From Devosia sp. Root436 (GTDB lineage Bacteria; Pseudomonadota; Alphaproteobacteria; Rhizobiales; Devosiaceae): 64,000 nucleotides of DNA. Under the pieces are notes generated by a model. That model was not told the origin of the DNA. It did not search any database and saw only the letters and a program-made list of their open reading frames with translations. Below, piece after piece: positions 1 through 8,872 of the stretch. The translations under genes were made by a program, and so were the position numbers. Position 1 is the first letter of the stretch. Every line of letters starts with the position of its first letter. The DNA lies in the NCBI RefSeq assembly GCF_001426345.1, contig NZ_LMEM01000009.1:698540-762539 (forward strand), written 5' to 3'.

Positions 1-362
1 TCACCACGCTTGAGGAACACAGTCGCGACGATGCCGAGCGCATCAAGTCGCTCATGTTCACCTTCGAGGACCTGGCCAAGCTCGAATCCTCGGCCATTCA
101 GACCCTGCTCGCCAAGATGGACAAGAAGGAGCTGGCCATGGCGCTCAAGGGCGCCAACGAGCAGGTCAAGGAAACCTTCTTCAAGAACATGTCGGGCCGC
201 ACCGCCAAGCTGCTCAGGGACGACATGGAAGTCATGGGTCCGGTGCGCCTCAAGGACGTCGACGAGGCGCAGGGCCGCATGGTCTCGACCGCCAAGGATC
301 TCGCCGCCAAGGGCGAAATCCTGATCATGAAGTCCAAGGCCGACGATCAGATGGTGGCGTAA
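1..362 (+). CDS. fliG: Flagellar motor switch protein FliG, C-terminal part
   Basis: Only the last 119 residues lie in the window; the reading frame is open from base 3. They match the FliG C-terminal domain, which sits at the cytoplasmic face of the motor and contacts the MotA stator to generate torque. The charged torque helix (SLMFTFEDLAKL and flanking R/E/D residues), the ALKGA segment and the MGPVRLKDVDEAQ stretch are all present. It opens a same-strand run fliG-fliH-fliN-flbD-flhA with very short gaps, so it is probably part of a flagellar operon starting upstream. Identification is secure; only the N-terminal end is missing. Confidence 0.95.
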   Translation, partial: TTLEEHSRDDAERIKSLMFTFEDLAKLESSAIQTLLAKMDKKELAMALKGANEQVKETFFKNMSGRTAKLLRDDMEVMGPVRLKDVDEAQGRMVSTAKDLAAKGEILIMKSKADDQMVA

Positions 363-365
363 CCC

Positions 366-1022
366 ATGACCCCGGCCCCCGCCCGCTTCACCTTCGACCT
401 CGATCTCGGCAAGCGCACCACGCCCACCGTGCCGCCCGAGCCGACCATGCCCGAGCGGCTGGTCGCCGAACTTCTCGCCCAGGCGCGGGAACAGGCCTAT
501 GCCGAAGGCGTGGCCGCCGGCGAGCGCAATGCCACCTCTGTCGCCGCCCAGACGCTGGCCGCAGCTGCCGGCACCCTCGCCACCCAGAGCGCCGAAATGG
601 CCGCCGCCCTCGATGACGCCACCACCCGGGCGCAGCGCGAGGCGGTCGAGCTGGCTGCCAGCATTGGCCGCAAGCTGGCGCTGCATCTATTGGCGCGCTA
701 CCCCACGGTCGAGCTTGATGCGCTCATCGCCGAATGCATGCAGAGCCTCAACGGCGTGCCGCACCTGGTGGTGCGCTGCCATCCCGGCATTGCTGACGCC
801 ATCCGCGACATTGCCACCGCCCATATGCAGACATCGGGTTTTTCCGGCCGGCTGGTGGTGATGGGCGACCCCGATTTGCGGCTCGGCGACGGCCGACTCG
901 AATGGGTCGATGGCGGGCTGGTGCGCGATATCGGCGCCATCGCCAAGGATATTGATCTCAAGATTTCGGCCTATCTCGCCGCCCGCAGCGGCCAGGCCAA
1001 GCAACAGGAGAGCGACCAATGA
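366..1022 (+). CDS. fliH: Flagellar assembly protein FliH
   Basis: A 218-residue protein whose position between fliG and fliN and sequence fit FliH, the cytoplasmic stator of the flagellar type III export ATPase FliI. The N-terminus is Pro-rich, residues 35-75 form an Ala/Glu-rich helical stretch, and the C-terminal half (ELAASIGRKLALHLL, then a beta-rich globular part) resembles the FliH C-terminal domain that binds FliI. It begins 3 bp after fliG and its last 4 bp overlap fliN (ATGA), implying translational coupling. Sequence conservation in FliH is low, so the name rests partly on context. fliI itself lies at 11784-13112 on the other strand. Confidence 0.85.
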   Translation: MTPAPARFTFDLDLGKRTTPTVPPEPTMPERLVAELLAQAREQAYAEGVAAGERNATSVAAQTLAAAAGTLATQSAEMAAALDDATTRAQREAVELAASIGRKLALHLLARYPTVELDALIAECMQSLNGVPHLVVRCHPGIADAIRDIATAHMQTSGFSGRLVVMGDPDLRLGDGRLEWVDGGLVRDIGAIAKDIDLKISAYLAARSGQAKQQESDQ

Positions 1023-1375
1023 GCGCTTCCGAACCCGGCGAAGACGACGACATCACCACCCAGGACAGTATCTCCTTCGAGGAAATGCTGGCGCCCGATC
1101 GTGGGGATGGTCCCGAAGCCCATGTCGAGCGCAACGCCGCCGATCTTGAAGCGGTGTTCGACGTTCCCGTCCGCATCTCGGTGGTGCTCGGCCGCACCAA
1201 GATGCCAGTCAGCGAACTTCTCCGCCTCGATACCGGCACCGTCATCGAGCTCGACCGGCAGGTTGGCGAGGCTGTCGAGATTTTCATCAACGAGCGTCTG
1301 GTCGCCCGCGGCGAAATCGTGCTGGTGGAAAGCAAGCTCGGCGTCACCATGACCGAAATCATCAAACCACAGTAA
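1019..1375 (+). CDS. fliN: Flagellar motor switch protein FliN
   Basis: A 118-residue protein of the FliN/SpoA family, which builds the lower C-ring of the switch complex and receives CheY-P. After about 40 acidic variable residues, the SpoA fold runs from [17 protein letters not shown] through [15 protein letters not shown] and the hallmark [19 protein letters not shown] to residues TEII near the end. The start ATG overlaps the fliH stop codon (ATGA) and an AGG-rich ribosome site for the next gene follows the stop. Length and motif order are normal for alphaproteobacterial FliN. Confidence 0.95.
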   Translation: MSASEPGEDDDITTQDSISFEEMLAPDRGDGPEAHVERNAADLEAVFDVPVRISVVLGRTKMPVSELLRLDTGTVIELDRQVGEAVEIFINERLVARGEIVLVESKLGVTMTEIIKPQ

Positions 1376-1386
1376 GGGAGGCAAGG

Positions 1387-2754
1387 ATGCGTCTGCTCAT
1401 CATCGGAGCCCTCGAGGGCCAGCTCAGCGAAGCCACCAAGATGGCGATGAACGGGGGCGCCAAGGTGGCGCATGCCCCTTCCGTCGAAATCGCGCTGGCC
1501 GCCCTGCGCGCCGGTCGCGGCGCCGACCTGCTGCTGGTCGACGTGGTCATGGACATTGCCGGGCTGATCGCCGGGCTCGAAGCCGAGCGTATCGCCATTC
1601 CGGTGGTCGCCTGCGGCGTCGAGGCCAATGCCGCCGCTGCCGTCAACGCCATCCGCGCCGGGGCCAAGGAATATATCCCGCTGCCCCCCGATGCCGAGCT
1701 GATCGCCGCCGTCATTGCCGCCGTCGCCCGCGACAGCTCCGAATTCCTGTTCCGCGACCCCGCCATGGAACGCGTCGTCCGCATGGCCGACCAGATCGCC
1801 GGCTCGGACGCCTCCATCCTCATCACCGGCGAAAGCGGCACCGGCAAGGAAGTCATCGCCAAATACGTCCACGCCCGGTCCAAGCGCGCCAACAAGCCCT
1901 TCATCTCGGTTAATTGCGCCGCCATTCCCGAGGCCCTGCTCGAATCCGAACTATTCGGCCACGAGAAAGGTGCGTTTACCGGCGCCATCGCCCGCCGCAT
2001 CGGCAAGTTCGAGGAAGCCTCGGGCGGCACGCTGCTGCTCGACGAAATCAGCGAGATGGATGTGCGCCTGCAGGCCAAGCTCCTGCGCGCCATCCAGGAA
2101 CGCCTGATCGACCGCGTCGGCGGCAGTAAGCCGGTGCCGGTCGATATCCGGATCCTCGCCACCTCCAACCGCAACCTGGCCGATGCCGTGCGCGAAGGCA
2201 GCTTCCGCGAAGACCTGCTGTTCCGCCTCAACGTCGTCAATCTCAAGCTCCCCGCTTTGCGCGACCGGCCCGGCGATATCGCCGCGCTCTCCGAGCATTT
2301 CGTCGCCAAATATGCCAAGGCCAACGGCCTGCCGCCCCGCGAGCTGTCAGCCGACGCCCGCGCCGCTCTGCTCAAGGCGCCATGGCCCGGCAACGTCCGC
2401 GAACTGGAAAACACCCTCCACCGCGCCGTGCTGCTCTCCTCCGGCGATATCATCGGCCCCGACGCCATCGTGCTGCCCGACGGCATGGGCCTGGCCGAAG
2501 CCGCAGCAACCAGCTCGCTCTCGGCCCAGCTCGCCCAGACCGCGCAGACCATGTCCGCCGCCCTCGTCGGCCGCACCGTGGCCGATGTCGAACGCGACCT
2601 GATCCTCGATACGCTCGACCACACGCTCGGCAACCGCACTCATGCGGCCAATATCCTGGGCATTTCGATCAGGACCCTGAGGAACAAGCTCAACCAGTAT
2701 GCCGACGAAGGTACCCATGTACCTGAGCCAGGCGAACGCCGCTCCGTGGCCTAG
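1387..2754 (+). CDS. flbD: Sigma-54-dependent flagellar regulator FlbD
   Basis: 455 residues in three parts: a receiver-like N-terminus (1-115), an AAA+ domain (about 125-350) and a Fis-type helix-turn-helix (about 419-438, [17 protein letters not shown]). The AAA+ part has Walker A GESGTGKE near 148 and the sigma-54 contact loop GAFTGA near 195. The receiver keeps an Asp near 52 but lacks the N-terminal acidic pair, as expected for FlbD, which in Caulobacter is tuned by the trans-acting factor FliX rather than by ordinary phosphorylation. Its place inside the flagellar operon suggests control of late flagellar genes by RpoN, linking to ctrA 11 kb downstream. GGGAGGCAAGG precedes the ATG. Confidence 0.92.
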   Translation: MRLLIIGALEGQLSEATKMAMNGGAKVAHAPSVEIALAALRAGRGADLLLVDVVMDIAGLIAGLEAERIAIPVVACGVEANAAAAVNAIRAGAKEYIPLPPDAELIAAVIAAVARDSSEFLFRDPAMERVVRMADQIAGSDASILITGESGTGKEVIAKYVHARSKRANKPFISVNCAAIPEALLESELFGHEKGAFTGAIARRIGKFEEASGGTLLLDEISEMDVRLQAKLLRAIQERLIDRVGGSKPVPVDIRILATSNRNLADAVREGSFREDLLFRLNVVNLKLPALRDRPGDIAALSEHFVAKYAKANGLPPRELSADARAALLKAPWPGNVRELENTLHRAVLLSSGDIIGPDAIVLPDGMGLAEAAATSSLSAQLAQTAQTMSAALVGRTVADVERDLILDTLDHTLGNRTHAANILGISIRTLRNKLNQYADEGTHVPEPGERRSVA

Positions 2755-2761
2755 GACCTAG

Positions 2762-4897
2762 ATGACCGACCTGCCGACCAGCGGTAACCGCCCAGCCTTC
2801 AAGGTCCCATCGGCCGCGTCGGTCGTTGACCTGCTGCGCTCGGGTGACATCGCCCTGGCCGCAGGCGTCATGGGCCTCATCGTCATCCTCATCGTGCCGA
2901 TGCCGGCTTTGCTGGTGGACGGCCTTCTGGCCATCTCGATCGTCTTCTCGGTGATGATCCTGATGACGGCCCTGTTCATCCAGAAGCCACTCGAATTCTC
3001 GTCCTTCCCCACGGTGCTGCTGATCGCGACCATGCTGCGGCTGGGCCTCAACCTGGCCACCACGCGCCTCATTCTCTCGGATGGTCACGAAGGCACCGCC
3101 GCCGCCGGCCATGTCATCGAGGCCTTCGGCAATTTCGTCACGCGTGGCAATTTCGTCATCGGCATCGTGGTCTTCATCATCCTGGTCATCGTCAACTTCA
3201 TCGTCATCACCAAGGGTTCCGGCCGTATCGCCGAAGTGGCCGCCCGCTTCAGCCTCGACGCCATGCCCGGCAAGCAGATGGCCATCGACGCCGATCTCTC
3301 TGCCGGCCTCATCGACGAAGACACCGCCAAGCGCCGCCGCGCCGATCTCGAAGGCGAAAGCGCCTTCTTCGGCAACATGGACGGCGCCAGCAAGTTCGTG
3401 CGCGGCGACGCCATTGCCGGCCTCATCATCACCTTTATCAACGTCTCCGCCGGCATGCTGATCGGCATGATGCAGGAGGGCCTTTCCTTCCAGGAAGCCG
3501 GCAATGTCTATACGCTGCTGACCATCGGCGATGGCCTCGTCTCCCAGATTCCGGCGCTGATCGTCTCGACCGCAGCCGGTATTCTCGTTTCCAAGTCCGG
3601 CGTCACCGGCTCGGCCGACAAGGCCCTCTCGGCCCAGTTCACCGGCTATCCCCGCGCCCTGGGCATGTCGTCCGCGGTGATGGGCCTGCTCGCCTTCCTG
3701 CCCGGCATGCCGGTATTGCCGTTCCTGGCGCTTGCCGGTGGCGTGGGCTATGTCGCCTGGCGGGCGGCGGGCAGCAAGGATGTCAAAGAGGCAGAAGCCG
3801 CCACCAGGACGGCGCTGGACGCCATGGCCGGCCAGCAAAGCGCCGCCGCCGCTGCCGAGGCGCCGATCACCGAGAGCCTCAAGATCGACGAGCTCAAGCT
3901 CGAACTGGGCTATGGCCTGCTGAGCCTGGTCAAGGAAGACGAGAACGGCTCCGACCGCCTCACCGAGCAGATCAAGGCCCTGCGCCGCCAGCTCGCCATC
4001 GAGCTCGGCTTCGTCATGCCGCCGGTGCGCATCCTGGACAACATGCAGCTTGAACCCAACGTCTACAAGGTTCGCATCAAGGAGGTCGAAGCCGGCACGG
4101 GCGAGATTTATGCCAACCAGCTCATGGTCATGGACCCCTATGGCAGCCAGATCGACCTGCCCGGCACCCATACGACCGAGCCCACCTTCGGCCTGCCGGC
4201 GACCTGGATTGAGCCAGCCTTGCGCGACGAGGCCGAACTGCGCGGCCTCTCCATCATCGACCCGTCGACCGTCATTTCGACGCATCTGACCGAAGTGCTC
4301 AAGGCCAATGTGGCGGACCTGCTGAGCTATTCCAACGTCCAGTCCCTGCTCTCGGGCCTGCCCAAGGACCAGCAGAAGCTGGTGGAAGACATCGTCCCCG
4401 GCCTCATCTCGGTGTCAGGTGTGCAGCGCGTGCTGCAGACCCTGCTCAACGAGCGCATCTCGATCCGCGACCTCTCGACCATCCTCGAAGGCATCGCCGA
4501 AATCGCCGGCCCCGGCCGCTCGGTGCAGACCATTGCCGAACACGTCCGCAGCCGCCTGGCCCGCCAGCTCTGCGCCGCCAATCTGGGGCCCGATGGCAAC
4601 CTGCCGCTGCTGACCCTGGGCCCGCAATGGGAACGCGACTTCGCCGAGGCCATGGTCGGCGACGGCGATAACCGCCACCTGGCCATGGCCCCGAGCCGCC
4701 TCCAGCAATTCATCGGCGCCATCCAGTCCGCCTATGAGCGCGCCGCCCAGCAGGGCGAGCTGCCGGTGCTGATCACCTCGCCCTCGATCCGCCCGCATGT
4801 CCGCTCCATCATCGAGCGCTTCCGCCCGCAGACCGTAGTCATGAGTCAGAACGAGGTCCATCCCCGCATCCGCCTCAAGACCGTCGGCAGCGTGTGA
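2762..4897 (+). CDS. flhA: Flagellar export apparatus protein FlhA
   Basis: A full-length 711-residue FlhA, the inner-membrane export gate whose cytoplasmic ring docks export chaperones and substrates. The N-terminal half has about eight hydrophobic segments and contains the FHIPEP signature region (RGNFVIGIVVFIILVIVNF, then ITKGSGRIAEVAARFSLDAMPGKQ). After an Ala-rich linker near 350-370 comes the cytoplasmic domain from about residue 375, with DPYGSQIDLPG and VISTHLTEVLK typical of the family. It starts 7 bp after flbD and ends 1 bp before the kinase gene at 4899, so all are probably cotranscribed. Confidence 0.97.
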   Translation: MTDLPTSGNRPAFKVPSAASVVDLLRSGDIALAAGVMGLIVILIVPMPALLVDGLLAISIVFSVMILMTALFIQKPLEFSSFPTVLLIATMLRLGLNLATTRLILSDGHEGTAAAGHVIEAFGNFVTRGNFVIGIVVFIILVIVNFIVITKGSGRIAEVAARFSLDAMPGKQMAIDADLSAGLIDEDTAKRRRADLEGESAFFGNMDGASKFVRGDAIAGLIITFINVSAGMLIGMMQEGLSFQEAGNVYTLLTIGDGLVSQIPALIVSTAAGILVSKSGVTGSADKALSAQFTGYPRALGMSSAVMGLLAFLPGMPVLPFLALAGGVGYVAWRAAGSKDVKEAEAATRTALDAMAGQQSAAAAAEAPITESLKIDELKLELGYGLLSLVKEDENGSDRLTEQIKALRRQLAIELGFVMPPVRILDNMQLEPNVYKVRIKEVEAGTGEIYANQLMVMDPYGSQIDLPGTHTTEPTFGLPATWIEPALRDEAELRGLSIIDPSTVISTHLTEVLKANVADLLSYSNVQSLLSGLPKDQQKLVEDIVPGLISVSGVQRVLQTLLNERISIRDLSTILEGIAEIAGPGRSVQTIAEHVRSRLARQLCAANLGPDGNLPLLTLGPQWERDFAEAMVGDGDNRHLAMAPSRLQQFIGAIQSAYERAAQQGELPVLITSPSIRPHVRSIIERFRPQTVVMSQNEVHPRIRLKTVGSV

Positions 4898-4898
4898 T

Positions 4899-5834
4899 AT
4901 GGCCGTCCGGTTCCCCCTCCCCGATATCGTCCGCCGCCGGGCCGAGTCCGAAGGCCAGGTGGGAAACGACTGGCTGGCCTCGCTCGACGATAATCTCTTC
5001 GAGCTTGAACACGACTGGGGCCTGACCATCGGCCAGGCCCTTTCGGGGGGCAGCACGGCCTTCGTCGCCGAAGCCACTGACGCGAAAGGCCAGAGTTTCG
5101 TCATCAAGCTGCCCACGCCGGGCAGCCTGATCGGACGGCATGAAGTCACCGTTCTCGCCATCGCCCGGGGCAAGGGTTATGTCCGCCTGATCCGCCAGGA
5201 TGCCGCCCGCCGCGCCATGCTGCTCGAACAGCTGGGCACGCGGCTCGACCAGCACGACATGCCCTATCGGAACAAGATCGACATCATGTGTTCCACCCTG
5301 CTGCAGGCCTGGATGCCGGTCCCGGCCGGCGGCGCCTATACGACCGGCGCGGAAAAGGCCAACAGCCTGGCGCTGGCCATGCTGGGGATGTGGCAGGATC
5401 TTGGTCGACCCTGCGCGCAGGCCGTTCTCGACACCGCGCTGATGTATTGCCGCGACCGCGCCGCGGCCTGGCGTCCGGAAAATGCCGTGCTCGCCCATGG
5501 CGACCCGCACCCGGCCAATATTCTCGAAGTGCCCGAAAGTGCCGGGCGGCAATGGAAATTCATCGATCCCGATGGCCTTGCCATCGAACCGGCCTATGAT
5601 CTGGGCGTCCTGCTACGCGCCTGGCACGAAGGCGTCGCCGGCCGCCACGCCCACGATATCGCCCGCAGTCATGCCCGTCACCTCACGACGCGAACCCAGG
5701 TTCCCGCCGAGGCTATCTGGCAATGGGGCTATATCGAGCGCGTTTCCACCGGCCTGCACCTGATGGAACTGGGCGAGATGGACGAAGGCCGCCTTTTCCT
5801 TGCAGCGGCCGATGCCATCGAGGCTTCGAGCTGA
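4899..5834 (+). CDS. APH(6)/hydroxyurea kinase-family protein
   Basis: A 311-residue protein of the aminoglycoside/hydroxyurea phosphotransferase family, members of which phosphorylate streptomycin or related small molecules with ATP. The catalytic loop LAHGDPHPANIL (HGDxHxxN) and the metal-binding FIDPDGLA are intact, with the substrate-side segment YDLGVLLRAW after them. N-terminal GGSTAFVAEA and FVIKL provide the nucleotide-binding loop and Lys. It begins 1 bp after the flhA stop, so it is likely translated from the flagellar transcript, which is odd for a resistance-type kinase. The true substrate cannot be read from sequence; a metabolic substrate is as likely as an antibiotic. Confidence 0.8.
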   Translation: MAVRFPLPDIVRRRAESEGQVGNDWLASLDDNLFELEHDWGLTIGQALSGGSTAFVAEATDAKGQSFVIKLPTPGSLIGRHEVTVLAIARGKGYVRLIRQDAARRAMLLEQLGTRLDQHDMPYRNKIDIMCSTLLQAWMPVPAGGAYTTGAEKANSLALAMLGMWQDLGRPCAQAVLDTALMYCRDRAAAWRPENAVLAHGDPHPANILEVPESAGRQWKFIDPDGLAIEPAYDLGVLLRAWHEGVAGRHAHDIARSHARHLTTRTQVPAEAIWQWGYIERVSTGLHLMELGEMDEGRLFLAAADAIEASS

Positions 5835-5846
5835 ATAAGGCCTGTC

Positions 5847-5918
5847 TCCCAAAAGTGGCCCGGGTTCTGGGACAAAGACATGTGTAAAAACAAAGACCTG
5901 AAGCGCGTCGCGACGCGC
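5847..5918. repeat. Rhizobiales-type intergenic palindromic fragment
   Basis: Between the convergent kinase and transferase genes lies AAAAGTGGCCCGGGTTCTGG followed by GACAAAGACATG and AAAAACAAAGACCTGAAGCGCG, ending in the perfect palindrome GCGCGTCGCGACGCGC (5903-5918). I recognise this wording as a dispersed intergenic element of rhizobia and relatives. A related AAAAAGTGGGAACCGGTTCTTTGG occurs at 63690-63714. Read on the minus strand, the palindrome is followed by T-rich sequence and may also end transcription of the transferase gene. Confidence 0.5.
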
Positions 5919-5919
5919 G

Positions 5920-6621
5920 TTAGCCCCGCTTCGGAATTTCCAGTCCGCGCTGCACTGCCGGCCGCGCCAGCCCGCGTTCGAGCCAGGCCGGCACGTTCCT
6001 GAGGCTGGCATAGTCCACCAGTTCGGACGCACCATAGAAGCCGACGAGATTGCGCACCCAGCCGAGTGTCGCGATATCGGCGATGGAATAGTCGCCCACC
6101 AGCCACTCGCGGTCATCGAGGCGGGTCTCCAGCACGCCGAGCAGGCGCTTGGATTCGGCGGCATAGCGGTCGCGCGGGCGCTTGTCCTCATAGGCCGCGC
6201 CGGCGAATTTGTGGAAGAAGCCGAGTTGCCCGAACATCGGCCCGATCGCCGCCATCTGGAACATCACCCACTGGATGGTCTCGTAGCGCGTCGCCGGATC
6301 GGCGGAGAGAAACCTGCCGCTCTTTTCCGCCAGGTAGATCAGGATGGCGCCCGATTCGAACAGCGCCAGCGGCTTGCCGCCGGGCCCGTTGGGATCGATG
6401 ATGGCGGGGATCTTGCCGTTCGGGTTGAGCGCCAGATATTCCTGCCCCCAGGTCTCGTTCTTGGTGATGTCCACCAGGTGCGGCTCATAGGCCAACCCGG
6501 TCTCCTCCAGCATGATCGATACCTTGACCCCGTTGGGCGTCGGCAGCGAGTAGAGCTGAATCACATCGGCATTGGCCGCCGGCCAGAGCCTAGTGATGGA
6601 GAAGTTCGAGAGGTCGGCCAT
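5920..6621 (-). CDS. Glutathione S-transferase family protein (YghU-like)
   Basis: 233 residues with the thioredoxin-like N-terminal domain (IQLYSLPTPNGVKVSIMLEE, near 21-40; NPNGKIPAI with the cis-Pro near 68-75; ESGAILIYLAE near 90-100) and an all-helical C-terminal domain. The N-terminal extension before the first strand and the TPNGVKV active-site wording match the YghU/YfcG branch, which has disulfide reductase activity with glutathione. The ATG at 6621 follows a GGAG site. It lies 4 bp downstream of the LysE-type exporter gene on the same strand, suggesting a two-gene operon, perhaps for export and detoxification of one compound (inference). Confidence 0.9.
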   Translation of the reverse strand: MADLSNFSITRLWPAANADVIQLYSLPTPNGVKVSIMLEETGLAYEPHLVDITKNETWGQEYLALNPNGKIPAIIDPNGPGGKPLALFESGAILIYLAEKSGRFLSADPATRYETIQWVMFQMAAIGPMFGQLGFFHKFAGAAYEDKRPRDRYAAESKRLLGVLETRLDDREWLVGDYSIADIATLGWVRNLVGFYGASELVDYASLRNVPAWLERGLARPAVQRGLEIPKRG

Positions 6622-6625
6622 GGGT

Positions 6626-7237
6626 CTATCGCTCCGTCAAGGCTAGTTTGGCGCCAAGCAGCACGAAGGCGCCGGCAAAGGTACGGCGCATCAATACCAC
6701 GATGGCGGGCCTGGAAATCACCTGGCCGCGTATCGCTGCAGCGAACAGACCGTATGCTGCGAACACCACAAAGGTCGTCGCCATGAACACCCCGCTCAGC
6801 TCCAGCATGCGGGCCACCGCATTGGGTGTTTCCGCCGGCACGAATTGCGGCAGGAAGGCAAAGAAGAAGATGGAGAGCTTGGGATTGAGGATGTTGATGA
6901 GAATGGATTCGACGATCACCTTGCCCGCCGATTTTGCTTCCTGATCCGCCTCGACACTCGATGCCCCGGTTTCCCGGAGCGTCGCCCAGGCCATGTAGAG
7001 CAGATAGGCCACGCCGAGATATTTGACGATCTCGAAAGCCAATGCGCTGGTATGCAGGATCGCCGCGAGCCCGGTAATCGCCGCCAGCATATGCGGCACG
7101 ATCCCCAGCGTGCAGCCGAACGCGGCCCACAGGCTTGCCTGGCGGCCTCGGCTCAGCCCCGCGGCAATGGTGTAAAGCGCGCCGGTGCCGGGCGACACGA
7201 CCACGATCAGCGTGGTGACCAGGAATTCGATGCTCAT
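6626..7237 (-). CDS. LysE/RhtB family amino-acid exporter
   Basis: A 203-residue inner-membrane protein of the LysE family, which exports amino acids or derivatives. Six hydrophobic segments are visible, and the family motif VVSPGTGALYTIAAGLSRGR occurs near residues 13-32; the NPKLSIFFFAFLPQF segment is near 117-131. I place the start at the ATG at 7237 because GGAG lies seven bases before it; an upstream ATG at 7252 has no such site. It heads a probable operon with the glutathione transferase gene. Substrate unknown. Confidence 0.9.
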   Translation of the reverse strand: MSIEFLVTTLIVVVSPGTGALYTIAAGLSRGRQASLWAAFGCTLGIVPHMLAAITGLAAILHTSALAFEIVKYLGVAYLLYMAWATLRETGASSVEADQEAKSAGKVIVESILINILNPKLSIFFFAFLPQFVPAETPNAVARMLELSGVFMATTFVVFAAYGLFAAAIRGQVISRPAIVVLMRRTFAGAFVLLGAKLALTER

Positions 7238-7290
7238 GGCCGGTCTCCGCATGCGGCAGGGCGTCTATTTGCCTGCGCTTTGCCCGCCCA

Positions 7291-7398
7291 CGCAAGCCCG
7301 AGGATGACCCGGTTAAGGGTGGCACCACCCCACCCACGGCCGCAAGGTGGAGTACGGCACAAGCGGGCAATGGTCCTCGGATCGAGCCCGAGGACGGT
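7291..7398. repeat. Palindromic intergenic segment (CCCGAGGA family)
   Basis: The gap 7238-7783 holds no convincing gene. Its first part carries GCCCGAGGATGACCC at about 7295 and then the exact hairpin GTCCTCGG (7373-7380) with CCGAGGAC (7388-7395). The CCTCGGGCTTGA/CCGAGGA wording is a common dispersed palindrome in rhizobial intergenic DNA. It is followed by C-rich sequence to about 7580 in which I see nothing, and then by the repeat at 7588. Confidence 0.45.
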
Positions 7399-7587
7399 CC
7401 GGCGAATGTGGGAGGATGGGGACCCACTTATCCTTCTTATCCCCCTCCCCAAAACCTCCCGTATCCTCTTCCCATCACCCCACGCGGCGGCCTGCAAGGC
7501 GAACAGTGGTGGGGTGAGCCGGGTGGGGGCTTTGCCTCTCCCACAGGTTCGAGTCCGGGCGGAAGCGTGTGCGCGACCCCCGTACAG

Positions 7588-7727
7588 TTCCAAAAACCGG
7601 CACCCCGAGACGGTGCGCGTCTCATTTTTAAATTTACTCAGGGGCGTCAGCCGTCTCGGGGTCCGCTCGCTGCCGTCCCGGCATGCGTCCAACCATGACA
7701 ACCGCAGCCCAGGCGGCGCCTTGGCAC
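7588..7727. repeat. Structured interspersed repeat R1, copy A
   Basis: About 140 bp with perfect 11-bp inverted arms CCCCGAGACGG (7603-7613) and CCGTCTCGGGG (7651-7661) around a 37-base loop containing TTTACTCAGGGGCGTCAG. The flanks TCCAAAAACCGGC on the left and CCATGACAACCGC then CAGGCGGCGCC on the right are also shared with the inverted copy at 43133-43250. Shared sequence beyond the stem argues for copies of one element, not two chance hairpins. No coding potential is evident. Confidence 0.75.
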
Positions 7728-7783
7728 ACCTGCAGGAACCTCTATCCTTGCCAGGCCATTGTTCCCACTGATCGGGGCCGACC

Positions 7784-8863
7784 ATGAAACTCTTCACCTG
7801 CGACCACTGCGGCAACACCGTCTATTTCGAGAACGCGCTGTGCGAGCGCTGCGGCCACCAGCTCGGCTACCTGCCCGGCCACAACGCCCTGGTGTCGCTG
7901 GTCGAGGATGGCGGGCTGTGGTCTACGCCGGCCTTTCCCGACGATGCCTACGTGTTCTGCGAAAACACCCATCACGGCGCCTGCAACTGGCTGGTCCGCG
8001 CCGAGCCGGGCGGCGATATCTACTGCGCCGCCTGCCGGCATAACGAGACCATCCCCGCCATCGACGATCCGCTCAACCTCGCTCGCTGGCAGGTCATCGA
8101 ACGCGCCAAGAAGCGCCTGTTCTATTCCCTGCTCCGCCTGCGCCTGCCGCTGGAAACCCGCAGCGAAAACCCCGCACACGGTCTCTCCTTCCGATTCCTC
8201 GCCGATATGCCGGTGGCCAATGGATCGGTGCTGACCGGCCACGAAAGCGGCATCATCACCATCGCCTTGGCTGAGGCAGACGATGCCGAACGCGAGGCCC
8301 GCCGCACCAGCATGGGCGAGCCCTATCGCACCATGCTCGGCCATTTCCGCCACGAGATCGGCCACCATTACTGGGATTTGCTGGTCGCTGGCCAACCGGC
8401 CCAAGCCCGTTTCCGCGCGCTGTTCGGCGATGAGAGCGCCGACTATGGCCAGGCGCTACGGGCCTACTATGCCAATGGCGCGCCCACCGGCTGGCCCCAG
8501 ACCCATATCAGCGCCTATGCCACCGCCCATCCCTGGGAGGACTTTGCCGAAACCTTCGCGCATTACCTGCATATCACCGATACGGTCGAGATGGCCGCCG
8601 CCTTCGGCATCCGCGCGCGGCCGCGCAGCGAGGATACCAGTCTCGCCGTCCGCGTCGATTTCGATCCCTATGCCACGCCCGCCATCCAGACCATCATCGA
8701 CAACTGGATTCCACTGGCCGCCATGCTCAACAACCTCAACCGCGCCATGGGCCACCCCGACGCCTATCCCTTCATCCTCACGCCGGAAGTGGTCGAAAAA
8801 CTCGGCTTCGTGCATGAACTGGTGCATGGCCGCCGGGATGACATCGCTGTCGGGACTGGCTAA
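7784..8863 (+). CDS. Putative zinc-binding metallopeptidase with N-terminal zinc ribbon
   Basis: 359 residues. The N-terminus has a CxxC pair C6/C9 and a second pair C20/C23, forming a zinc ribbon, followed by further Cys near 67-88 (CENTHHGACNW, YCAACRHN). A gluzincin-like HExxH (HEIGHHYW) starts at residue 190, and a downstream WEDFAETFAHYLHI helix near 251-264 supplies a candidate third zinc ligand Glu. This architecture matches the uncharacterised family of putative zinc peptidases with an N-terminal ribbon found in alphaproteobacteria. No signal peptide, so cytoplasmic. Substrate unknown. The acetyltransferase gene follows after 9 bp. Confidence 0.8.
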   Translation: MKLFTCDHCGNTVYFENALCERCGHQLGYLPGHNALVSLVEDGGLWSTPAFPDDAYVFCENTHHGACNWLVRAEPGGDIYCAACRHNETIPAIDDPLNLARWQVIERAKKRLFYSLLRLRLPLETRSENPAHGLSFRFLADMPVANGSVLTGHESGIITIALAEADDAEREARRTSMGEPYRTMLGHFRHEIGHHYWDLLVAGQPAQARFRALFGDESADYGQALRAYYANGAPTGWPQTHISAYATAHPWEDFAETFAHYLHITDTVEMAAAFGIRARPRSEDTSLAVRVDFDPYATPAIQTIIDNWIPLAAMLNNLNRAMGHPDAYPFILTPEVVEKLGFVHELVHGRRDDIAVGTG

Positions 8864-8872
8864 TTTGCCGTC

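Noticed and set aside
2690..4285. A 531-residue minus-strand open frame
   Set aside because: Antisense to flhA, with Asp/His/Gly-rich composition typical of a shadow.
4899..5834. Clinical-type streptomycin resistance gene
   Set aside because: Only the kinase family is supported; the operon context is flagellar and no mobile resistance markers are present.
7408..7698. A 96-residue open frame in the gap before the zinc peptidase gene
   Set aside because: Pro-rich reading through C-rich spacer and the R1 repeat, with no ribosome site or family wording.
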